DNA of 5,360 nt from NCBI GenBank assembly GCA_026987225.1, contig JALSNB010000054.1, forward strand, positions 1-5,360, read 5' to 3'. Source of the stretch: Caldisericaceae bacterium. GTDB lineage: Bacteria > Caldisericota > Caldisericia > Caldisericales > Caldisericaceae. A program made the position numbers and the translations under genes. Each line of letters starts with the position of its first letter. Within the stretch, counting starts at the first letter, position 1. A model generated the notes under the pieces. It was not told the origin of the DNA. It saw only the letters and a list, made by a program, of their open reading frames with translations, and searched no databases. This document shows positions 1-5,314 of the stretch, in pieces.

Positions 1-1714
1 TAAAGTTTATTGTAACTTTTCTCTCTTTACCGTCCCAACTTATTGTTCCTCCCAATGCTTCTACAATTGCACGTATGGGAACAACTGTTCTGCTCCATTT
101 GGGTATTATTACGGGTTTTGTTCCTCTACCGGGATCTATCTCTTGCTTTACTCCGTTTACGGTCATCGTTTTGCTGTCCGGTTGGAGCGCAATTACCGTT
201 TTTTTCACTGCCGACGGAAGAGTCTTTACGGAGACGCTGTTTGTGTATCCCGAATACCCCTTTCCGTTAAATGCCCTTACCCTGTAGTAATATGTCGTAT
301 TCGGAGAGACGGAATTATCCGTAAAGCTTGTTTCAACGGTTCTTGCTATTTCTTTGTACGTGCCGCCTTCCGCTTTTCTTTCTATAACGAAATTCTTTTC
401 GTTTTCCGAATTATCTGTCCACTTTATTGTTATGCTTTGCGCTCCCGACACTGCCGCCGTTAGGTTTGTCGGTGCATCGGGCACGGATTGCGCTTTAAGC
501 GTTGCTGCCGTTGCTATGTTTGATGCAAGGGACACACTTTCCCCGCCGCGCGAAAACGTAATTTTAAAATAGTATTTCGTATTTGGCCTGAGGCTCCTTA
601 TTGTCAGGTACTTACGCGATGCGTCGGCGCTTCCGAGAAGCACGAACGATTTGCCGTTGACGCTTGCATAAACGTTTATTTCCGTTGCGTTTGCATCCGG
701 TAAATCATACTTCAGATCTATCCTGTTATCGCTCACTGCAAACGCTTTAAGCCCTGCAGGTGTTTTTAGAACGTATGCCGTTTGAATGGGCGCATACGGG
801 GAATTTCCGCTTTCATTGTAAGAAACAAGTTGATAAACGTATTTTCCCGGTGCCTGATTTTTCAGAAATGCATTGTTAGATTCCTTTTTCAACGTGCCGA
901 CTAATTTCCAGATAACCGTTCCGTTTTTCCTATACAGTTTCAGCCCGTTACAATTTTTATTCTGCGTCCACTTGAAGAAAACGGTGCCGCCTTTTACCTT
1001 TACGGAGAAATTCTTTGGCGATTCGGGCAAGGTTTTTATCGTGCCTTTCTGATCCAGAGCGGACGATATGTCACTCCCGTCATTCGAATTTTTGCGCAGC
1101 AAACTTATGCCGTATATGTATTCAGTATTCGGTTTTGCTGACGAATCCTTGTATCCGGTTTCGGATTTTTCGACGTATGCAAGAACTTTGAACGTATCCG
1201 AACCTGCCGTTTTTCTGTAAACGCCGACGTGAGTCGAAAACGGGTGATTTTTAATTTTTCCCCATTCGATTGATACGGCCGAACTGCCTTTGAAATTCGG
1301 AGTCCCGAGCTTGTTTACACTTACCGATATGAAATCCGGCTTTTTCAGCAGATATGCTGCGTTCGTGTCGGAAAATGCGCTGTAAATCTTGTTGAAAGGT
1401 GATAGCTCCACCATTGCCCTCATTTTGAAAACATGCCTTCCGTAATTTTCGGAACGAATTTCGGCAGATGTTTTCGGGTATTCTACCGAACCGAGCTCTT
1501 TCCATTTCAGAGTTGTAAAGTCATATTCGTATATAAGGAAATCAAGCGCTTCCGAACCGCCGTATCCCTTATATTCCCACTCGAGTTTTATTACATCTCC
1601 GAATCCGTACGCTTTGAAATTTTCCGGTGCGCCGAGAGTTGCTTGCGCCGTTCCGGTAAAAAGCACGGGAAGGAGAATCAGTGCCGCTAAGACAAATGCG
1701 ATGATTTTTTTCAT
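1..1714 (-). CDS. Secreted multi-Fn3 protein with copper-amine-oxidase-like stalk domain (C-terminus off the left edge)
   Basis: I translated the minus strand from the ATG at 1714-1712; it stays open for 571 codons to the window edge. Residues 1-25 form a type I signal peptide: MKK, a hydrophobic core, then a likely cleavage after AQA (23-25). About five fibronectin type III-like modules follow, at roughly 27-123, 124-229, 230-317, 318-410 and 411-499. The last is the clearest, with VPDAPTNLTA at its start, an ITIKW strand, and the PNTTYYYRVRAFN strand. From about 505 the chain enters a copper-amine-oxidase N-terminal-like (stalk) domain: a TVNG strand, then RTVVPIRAIVEALGG at 542-556, then SWDGKERKVTI. 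Despite the domain's name, nothing here indicates enzyme activity. Known proteins of this build are exported and act at the envelope or outside the cell; adhesion or polymer binding is an inference. The ATG is preceded by GGGGGG with a 4-base gap. The gene has its own promoter and appears separate from the ferredoxin operon upstream. The missing part is probably at least the rest of the stalk domain. Confidence 0.93.
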   Translation of the reverse strand, partial: MKKIIAFVLAALILLPVLFTGTAQATLGAPENFKAYGFGDVIKLEWEYKGYGGSEALDFLIYEYDFTTLKWKELGSVEYPKTSAEIRSENYGRHVFKMRAMVELSPFNKIYSAFSDTNAAYLLKKPDFISVSVNKLGTPNFKGSSAVSIEWGKIKNHPFSTHVGVYRKTAGSDTFKVLAYVEKSETGYKDSSAKPNTEYIYGISLLRKNSNDGSDISSALDQKGTIKTLPESPKNFSVKVKGGTVFFKWTQNKNCNGLKLYRKNGTVIWKLVGTLKKESNNAFLKNQAPGKYVYQLVSYNESGNSPYAPIQTAYVLKTPAGLKAFAVSDNRIDLKYDLPDANATEINVYASVNGKSFVLLGSADASRKYLTIRSLRPNTKYYFKITFSRGGESVSLASNIATAATLKAQSVPDAPTNLTAAVSGAQSITIKWTDNSENEKNFVIERKAEGGTYKEIARTVETSFTDNSVSPNTTYYYRVRAFNGKGYSGYTNSVSVKTLPSAVKKTVIALQPDSKTMTVNGVKQEIDPGRGTKPVIIPKWSRTVVPIRAIVEALGGTISWDGKERKVTINF

Positions 1715-1718
1715 AATG

Positions 1719-1724
1719 CCCCCC
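1719..1724 (-). promoter_or_regulatory. Unusual ribosome binding site of the Fn3 protein gene
   Basis: On the minus strand six consecutive G residues lie 4 bases before the ATG at 1714. This is not the usual GGAGG, but it can pair with the CCUCC of 16S rRNA through one G-U wobble. No better purine run occurs near any other in-frame start, and the signal peptide begins at this ATG, so the start is well supported. Confidence 0.55.
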
Positions 1725-1737
1725 AATATTTTTTAAA

Positions 1738-1766
1738 AGTATAACAATTTTTCCGCTTTTTGTCAA
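1738..1766 (-). promoter_or_regulatory. Sigma-70-type promoter for the Fn3 protein gene
   Basis: Read on the minus strand, a perfect -35 box TTGACA (1766-1761) is followed by a 17-base spacer and a -10 box TATACT (1743-1738; five of six consensus bases). Transcription should start near 1731, giving a leader of about 17 bases. The near-consensus sequence and optimal spacing suggest strong constitutive transcription. I see no clear operator in the short space around it. Confidence 0.85.
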
Positions 1767-1799
1767 ATTGAAAAATTTAAATATCGGGGACTGGCCGAA

Positions 1800-2144
1800 T
1801 CAGAAGTATTTCTTTACGTTTTCAATATGTTTTTTGTTGAGATCTATTTTTACTTTTTCCGGGTGTGTAATCCAGCTTGCAAGCGCTATAAGGAGGGGCC
1901 TCTGTCCTTTGCCGTTTACCGAAATTGCGCCTACCGGGCAGTAAGAAGCGCACCTTCCGCAACCTGTGCACAGAGACATATTTACGGCAACCGGGCGCAT
2001 CTTTTTTACCTTTCCCTTAAGAAATTGCTCGAATTCCACTTCCTCATAGGCCCAGATTTTTTCGTGGAAAGGGCAAACGGAGATGCACTCTCCGCCCGCC
2101 CCGCAATATTTGTAATTTATTTCGATTTTATTCCGAGACTGCAT
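1800..2144 (-). CDS. Dicluster (7Fe/8Fe-type) ferredoxin with an atypical first cluster motif
   Basis: This 114-residue protein is a small soluble iron-sulfur electron carrier. The second motif, CTGCGRCASYCP (Cys59, 62, 65, 69), is a complete CxxCxxCxxxCP. The first, CGAGGECISVCP (Cys14, 20, 24), has the same spacing but Gly17 where the second cysteine should be. In dicluster ferredoxins the fourth ligand of each cluster comes from the other motif. Cluster I would therefore have only Cys14, Cys20 and Cys69, while cluster II keeps Cys59, 62, 65 and 24. Known seven-iron ferredoxins with a CxxDxxC first motif bind [3Fe-4S] there, so a 3Fe-4S or open-site 4Fe-4S cluster is the likely outcome. A 34-residue linker separates the motifs and a basic tail of about 40 residues follows. 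The start codon lies 17 bases inside the end of the permease gene and has only a weak GGG-type site upstream, so translation is probably coupled to the permease. The redox partner is unknown. Confidence 0.88.
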   Translation of the reverse strand: MQSRNKIEINYKYCGAGGECISVCPFHEKIWAYEEVEFEQFLKGKVKKMRPVAVNMSLCTGCGRCASYCPVGAISVNGKGQRPLLIALASWITHPEKVKIDLNKKHIENVKKYF

Positions 2145-2910
2145 TTTTAAATACCCAATTTGTCCAGAGCATTACGGCGGCATCTATCAGCAGAATGACA
2201 ATCGTATACAGCCAGACGTGCTGCGTCCAGCCGCTTACCGTAAGGTCTCTCATCGGTATGATTGCATACGTGATCGGGTTGATCTTTGCGATAATTTGAA
2301 GCCATTTGGGCATTACGTTTATCGGAAACAGTGCGTTGCTTGCAAACATCAAAGGCATCATAAAGAGGTTTATAACCGCCATGAGCGTTTCGATCGTTTT
2401 TATTTTTACGGAAAGCGCAAGCGAAAATCCGGCAAGTATAAAGGAGAGAAGCATTGCAATGAGCAGTATTACGAGAATGCCCAATATGCCGCTTTTAAAA
2501 TGCACTCCGAAGAGAAGCGCAACGATTACGATTATTACGGCCTGAATAAGCCCTTGCACCGCAGCTGCAAACATCTTTCCGAACGGAATCGCCCCGCGCT
2601 TTATCGGTGCGGCAAGAAGTTTGTCAAGATACCCGAACCGCCTGTCCCACACAACCGTCGTGCCCGAAAAAATGCTCGAAAACATTACCGTCATAAGCAC
2701 AACACCCGGCGTCATAAACGTGAGGTAATTTCCCGTGCCGAGGAATTGTGCCGCCATCGGATTGTTTGTAAGCCCGCTCATCGCATTGCCCATGAGTGCG
2801 AGCCAGAGAAAAGGCTGAATTACGGTAACGATCATTCTTGTTTTCTGCCTGAAGTATTTTTTGAGTTCCCTCCATGCGACGTAGTATGAATCCGTTATCA
2901 ACGCTCTCAT
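2128..2910 (-). CDS. ABC-2 type transporter permease, DrrB-like
   Basis: This is the 260-residue membrane subunit of an ABC exporter. The cytoplasmic N-terminus (RELKKYFRQKTRM, 14-26) leads into six predicted membrane segments, at about 27-45, 64-87, 115-136, 141-167, 174-196 and 232-254. Between segments 2 and 3 is WDRRFGYLDKLLAAPIKR (88-105), the conserved cytoplasmic element of DrrB/ABC-2 permeases that contacts the ATPase. The NPITYAIIPMRDL stretch (211-223) before the last segment is also typical. Length fits the family. The start at 2910 is fixed by AAGGAGG at 2925-2919, 8 bases upstream; the reading frame stays open further upstream only where it overlaps the ATPase gene out of frame. 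Its ATG overlaps the ATPase stop codon (ATGA), indicating translational coupling and balanced synthesis. Known relatives export drugs, antibiotics or lipids; the substrate here cannot be read from sequence. Confidence 0.93.
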   Translation of the reverse strand: MRALITDSYYVAWRELKKYFRQKTRMIVTVIQPFLWLALMGNAMSGLTNNPMAAQFLGTGNYLTFMTPGVVLMTVMFSSIFSGTTVVWDRRFGYLDKLLAAPIKRGAIPFGKMFAAAVQGLIQAVIIVIVALLFGVHFKSGILGILVILLIAMLLSFILAGFSLALSVKIKTIETLMAVINLFMMPLMFASNALFPINVMPKWLQIIAKINPITYAIIPMRDLTVSGWTQHVWLYTIVILLIDAAVMLWTNWVFKNAVSE

Positions 2911-3920
2911 CTCTTTAACCTCCTTGTTATCATTCTCGTTTTTCTGCTTTCTTCCCTGCTTGATTCCGCTTCCCTTATCGTTTTTCCCGTGTATTTCATA
3001 TACACGTCGTCCAGAGTGGGCCGCTTGAGCCTTACCGAGCTTATTTGCACGTTCATCGAAGAAGCGATGCCAAACAGTTCCGGAATCATCTTGTCTCCGT
3101 TTTTTTCGACAACGATGCTGTAAACGCCATTCTCCATTTTGGAAACCGATTTTATGCCTTCTTTTCCTTTCAGGGCATCGAGGAATTTTTCCGTGTTTTT
3201 GTTGTTTTCCGCAAATGTCAGAGTAATAAGGTCTCCGCCTATCTGCGATTTCAAAACTCCGGGTTTGTCGAGTGCCATAATTTTGCCGTGATCGATAATT
3301 GCAACTCTGTCGCTCAGTTCGTCCGCTTCTTCGAGATAGTGCGTTGTGAGGAAAATCGTCATACCGTTTTCTTTGAATTTTTTTATGTATTCCCATATGG
3401 CGCTTCTCGTCTGTATGTCAAGCCCTAATGTAGGCTCGTCCAAAAACAGTATTTTGGGCTGATGAATAAGGGCAGCCGCAATGTCAAGTCTCTTCATCAT
3501 TCCGCCCGAGAACGATTCCACAAGATCGTTTCTTCTTTCCCACAGTCCGAACATTGTGAGCAGCTCTTTTGCCCGCTTTTCTATTTCACTGTCTTTCATA
3601 TGAAAGTATTTTCCCTGCAAATAGATATTTTCGTATGCGGTGAGCCTGTCGTCAACTGCCGTTTCCTGCGATGCATACCCTTTTGCAAGGCGCGCCTTGT
3701 AAGAATCTTTTGATACGTCAAATCCGTCCAACACGATTTTTCCTTCGGTTAGCTTCAAAAGCCCTATTATTGTTTTGATTGTTGTGGATTTCCCCGCTCC
3801 GTTGGGGCCTAAAAAACCGAAAATTTCTCCGTAGCGCACCGAAAAGCTTATCCCTCTTACCGCTTCGACACCGTTTGAGTAAACTTTTTTGAGATTCTCT
3901 ACGACAATCGCATCACTCAT
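2907..3920 (-). CDS. ABC transporter ATP-binding protein, DrrA-like
   Basis: This is the 337-residue ATPase that powers the neighbouring permease. Visible motifs in order are Walker A GPNGAGKST (38-46), Q-loop Gln85 in YASQET, signature FSGGM (137-141, a common DrrA-type variant of LSGGQ), Walker B ILFLDEP (157-163) with catalytic Glu162, D-loop LGLD (165-168) and switch His194 in TTHYLEEAD. All catalytic residues are present. After about 225 comes the C-terminal domain of DrrA-type exporters, ending with PTLDDVYMKYTGKTIRE (301-317) and a charged tail of about 20 residues. I chose the ATG at 3920 because GGGAGGTG sits just upstream (3932-3925) and conservation begins at SDAIVVENLKKVY. An in-frame ATG at 3950 would add ten unlikely residues and enlarge the overlap with the PadR gene. 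As called, the gene overlaps the PadR stop by 8 bases and the permease start by 4. Confidence 0.95.
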   Translation of the reverse strand: MSDAIVVENLKKVYSNGVEAVRGISFSVRYGEIFGFLGPNGAGKSTTIKTIIGLLKLTEGKIVLDGFDVSKDSYKARLAKGYASQETAVDDRLTAYENIYLQGKYFHMKDSEIEKRAKELLTMFGLWERRNDLVESFSGGMMKRLDIAAALIHQPKILFLDEPTLGLDIQTRSAIWEYIKKFKENGMTIFLTTHYLEEADELSDRVAIIDHGKIMALDKPGVLKSQIGGDLITLTFAENNKNTEKFLDALKGKEGIKSVSKMENGVYSIVVEKNGDKMIPELFGIASSMNVQISSVRLKRPTLDDVYMKYTGKTIREAESSREESRKTRMITRRLKR

Positions 3921-4320
3921 TGAACACCTCCCTGTCCAGTTTTTTTGCAATGTAATTTAGCTCCTTGAATTTTATTTTTAAGATCTCATACGTTCTTGCG
4001 TATTGCCCCAACCCTTTTTCCGTAATTTCGTAGATATGGCGCGGGTGAGTGCCGCTCAAATCCCACTTTCCCTCTATGAGTTTTTCTTTTCTCATTTCCT
4101 TTAGGATCGGATAGATAAATCCCGGATTCGGTTTCCACGTTTTGTTTGTTGCGGAGTAGATTTTGTTTCTTATCTGTTCGCCGTAGAGAGGGCTTTTCTT
4201 TAGCAAATGGAGAATATAAAAACTGATAAAGCCCGTCGCCCCGAAAAGTGAAGCGACAAATCCGTTCCTCTCGTTTGCATAAATCCCTTCTTCCAATAAT
4301 TTTTTAAAGTATTTCTTCAT
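3913..4320 (-). CDS. PadR-family transcriptional regulator
   Basis: This 135-residue protein is a probable ligand-responsive repressor. A winged-helix domain of PadR type spans about 30-105. It includes helix 1 (FISFYILHLLKKSPLYGEQI, 31-50), the recognition region with the hallmark PNPGFIYPILKEM (64-76; PadR consensus is P.xGTIYPxLKxL), KEKLIEG, and the wing ending in RHIYEITEKGLGQY (94-107). A C-terminal helix (108-132) probably makes the dimer interface. About 30 residues precede the domain, a longer lead than in minimal PadR proteins; their role is unknown. GAGGAG lies 3 bases before the ATG, rather close. The gene is first in the operon and its stop overlaps the ATPase start. PadR members next to DrrAB/LmrCD-like exporters usually repress both themselves and the exporter and are released by the exported compound. 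That role is inferred here from context and from the inverted repeats at the promoter. Confidence 0.9.
   Translation of the reverse strand: MKKYFKKLLEEGIYANERNGFVASLFGATGFISFYILHLLKKSPLYGEQIRNKIYSATNKTWKPNPGFIYPILKEMRKEKLIEGKWDLSGTHPRHIYEITEKGLGQYARTYEILKIKFKELNYIAKKLDREVFNE
3925..3932 (-). promoter_or_regulatory. Ribosome binding site that sets the ATPase start
   Basis: GGGAGGTG on the minus strand places GGAGG 6 bases before the ATG at 3920, inside the last codons of the PadR gene. It decides between the starts at 3920 and 3950, since no comparable site precedes 3950. Confidence 0.75.
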
Positions 4321-4330
4321 AATCTCCTCA

Positions 4331-4350
4331 ATATATAAAATTTTATATAT
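4331..4350. promoter_or_regulatory. Perfect 20-bp palindrome over the operon start site (candidate operator)
   Basis: ATATATAAAATTTTATATAT is a perfect dyad with no spacer, immediately downstream of the -10 box and centred about 4 bases after the predicted transcription start. It ends at the base before the PadR ribosome binding region. A dimeric repressor bound here would block initiation, and PadR encoded next door is the obvious candidate. The sequence is pure A/T, so chance or a bendable promoter element remains possible. Confidence 0.5.
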
Positions 4351-4378
4351 ATTGTATTTAAAAATACATTTCAGTCAA
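4351..4378 (-). promoter_or_regulatory. Promoter of the padR-ABC-ferredoxin operon
   Basis: On the minus strand a -35 box TTGACT (4378-4373) and a -10 box TACAAT (4356-4351) are separated by 16 bases; each matches five of six consensus bases. Transcription should begin near 4344, about 24 bases before the PadR start codon. Inverted repeats lie in the spacer, over the start site and upstream, as expected for a regulated and probably autorepressed promoter. No other promoter was seen inside the four-gene block. Confidence 0.75.
4353..4368. promoter_or_regulatory. Inverted repeat between -10 and -35 (candidate PadR operator)
   Basis: TGTATTT, a 2-base gap, then AAATACA: two exact 7-base arms occupying most of the promoter spacer and overlapping the -10 box by four bases. 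The TGTA...TACA ends resemble the ATGT/ACAT-type half-sites described for PadR-family proteins. Position and symmetry suit an autorepressor site, but binding is inferred. Confidence 0.5.
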
Positions 4379-4390
4379 TACTTCGGAAAA

Positions 4391-4421
4391 TGTCCTATTG
4401 GTACCAGGTACGAATAGGACA
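4391..4421. repeat. 31-bp imperfect palindrome upstream of the padR promoter
   Basis: The arms are TGTCCTATT and AATAGGACA outside, then GTACC and GGTAC inside, symmetric around a single A at 4406. The only breaks are a G/G mismatch pair at 4400 and 4412. Its centre is about 62 bases upstream of the predicted start, where many activators bind. It could instead be a hairpin left by a mobile element. No U-run follows on the plus strand and only ATTTT on the minus strand, so it is not a convincing terminator. Confidence 0.6.
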
Positions 4422-4775
4422 AAATGAGAATGAATACGGATATTTTACAATGGCAAAAAAGAGTGAATACTTAAATTGTTTTTAATATGATTCCGTAAAG
4501 ATACAAAACAAACGTATAATTATATTTTACTTTTACATTTAAATTAAACGGAAGATATTTATATTCAACGGAACGAATTTTGTCAATTTTTATAAACTAA
4601 GTGTAAGCAAGCAGTAAAACAAGTAATAGGAAATAAAGGGAAATAAAATAAAAACAAGTAAAAAATAAAAAAAAGTAATTTGTAATATTTGCAAATATAA
4701 TCTCCGCATAACTACCGGTAAATTAATGAGTTTCAACTTTTTAAATAATTTTACCTAAATTTTCCCTCAAACCCC
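4422..4775. other. AT-rich stretch without recognisable genes
   Basis: I see no reading frame with codon structure and no RNA gene here. Composition is extreme: bases 4501-4680 hold 36 G/C in 180 (20%), against 32/60 in 2221-2280 and 22/60 in 3721-3780 inside the exporter genes. Minor structure includes the tandem GGAAATAAA copies at 4629-4637 and 4639-4647, two AACGGAA copies 20 bases apart (4547, 4567), a perfect 14-bp palindrome at 4685-4698, and TACCGGTA at 4713-4720. A 16-codon frame from 4426 lacks a proper ribosome binding site. Confidence 0.6.
4685..4698. repeat. Perfect 14-bp palindrome ATATTTGCAAATAT
   Basis: An uninterrupted dyad centred on GC at 4691-4692 in AT-rich non-coding DNA. 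It could be a regulator binding site or simply a product of base composition. No promoter of known relevance lies close by. Confidence 0.35.
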
Positions 4776-4804
4776 TTGACTAAAAAAAATAATTACAATA
4801 CGGT
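4776..4804 (+). promoter_or_regulatory. Weak candidate promoter facing right
   Basis: TTGACT (4776-4781), the same -35 box as the padR promoter, is followed by 17 bases and TACGGT (4799-4804), a poor -10 match at three of six. A better -10, TACAAT at 4794-4799, is only 12 bases away and too close. It would transcribe toward the Shine-Dalgarno site at 4836. Support is weak. Confidence 0.25.
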
Positions 4805-4835
4805 AAGAAAAGTAAAAAAACAAACCTTTTTGCCG

Positions 4836-4866
4836 AAGGAGGCGGTGTGAAATGAATGTTTGGTAA
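4836..4866 (+). other. Orphan strong Shine-Dalgarno with a four-residue reading frame
   Basis: AAGGAGG (4836-4842) is as strong as the ribosome binding sites of the real genes in this window. Nine bases later an ATG (4852) encodes only Met-Asn-Val-Trp before TAA. A second ATG (4856), overlapping as ATGAATG in another frame, opens a 58-codon frame to 5032 whose first 16 codons (MFGKQKRIAEQEVLWK) look protein-like before turning Ser/Phe/Thr-rich. This could be a leader peptide, the start of a decayed or interrupted gene, or a small unrecognised gene. I do not recognise the peptide. Confidence 0.35.
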
Positions 4867-5314
4867 GCAAAAAAGAATAGCCGAACAAGAGGTGCTATGG
4901 AAACTCAATATTCCCCCTTCGGATTATCCGTTCCATACTACGTTTATCCGATACTGTTTCTCAACTTTCTCAATTACTTCCGAAAGTCATCTCTATCAAA
5001 CTTGTTCGATTACCTATCCGTTTATCCCGTAACTTCCATGAATATCGCTCCCAAAATACTCTCTGTTAATTCTTCCTATTCTTCAATTAGTTGCAAAAAA
5101 TCTTATCTACGAATTCTCATCTCAAAAATCCTCTTCCGTAATTTCCTCAAAAGATGAAAAAGAGAAAACGGTTTAAACGGAAAATGGAGAGGAACGAAAC
5201 AAACAAAAGATGAAAGAATGTAATGAAGATATGGAAAGAATTTTGGAATATACGAATGTGTTATTGGCGATATAAAATGTAAAAGTGTTATTTTAAAAGA
5301 TAGGAGGAGATTTA
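4867..5314. other. Strand-asymmetric stretch without a convincing gene
   Basis: The plus strand is pyrimidine-rich from about 4905 to 5148, then strongly purine-rich from about 5149. All three plus frames stay open for long distances (about 4867-5157, 4856-5032 and 4881-5069), because pyrimidine-rich DNA rarely forms stop codons. The 86-residue frame at 4897-5157 is therefore weak evidence of a gene; its product is a Ser/Leu/Tyr/Phe-rich string with no domain I recognise. The minus strand has stops in every frame. Two tiny frames follow at 5154-5213 (19 residues) and 5210-5275 (21 residues), chained by ATGA overlaps but without ribosome binding sites. Repeated ATCCG-type words (4926, 4946, 5016) give the left part a loosely repetitive look. 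Confidence 0.4.

Noticed and set aside
1767..1799. Possible terminator between the ferredoxin and Fn3 genes
   Set aside because: On the minus strand TCGG and CCGA can form only a 4-bp stem before a broken T-rich tract, too weak for an intrinsic terminator.
2218..2889. 223-codon plus-strand reading frame opposite the permease gene
   Set aside because: It is the complement of a clearly recognisable ABC-2 permease; its product is rich in Arg, His, Lys and Tyr, with no domain and no ribosome binding site.
2911..3396. Upstream extension of the permease frame to a 422-codon protein
   Set aside because: The added part overlaps the ATPase coding sequence out of frame and reads as charged nonsense. 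AAGGAGG and the ATGA junction fix the real start at 2910.
3921..3950. Ten-residue N-terminal extension of the ATPase
   Set aside because: The ATG at 3950 lacks a ribosome binding site and the extra residues are not family-like, whereas GGGAGGTG precedes the ATG at 3920.
4391..4421. 31-bp palindrome as an intrinsic terminator
   Set aside because: No U-run follows on the plus strand and only ATTTT on the minus strand, and no gene ends next to it on either side.
4621..4680. A-rich repeated words as a CRISPR array or iteron set
   Set aside because: The copies are short, unequal and irregularly spaced, with no spacer-repeat alternation and no replication or Cas gene in the window.
4897..5157. 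86-residue plus-strand gene
   Set aside because: All three plus frames are open here because the DNA is pyrimidine-rich, the product resembles a composition artefact, and the GAGGTG before the ATG is very close. It is described within the non-coding stretch rather than called as a gene.
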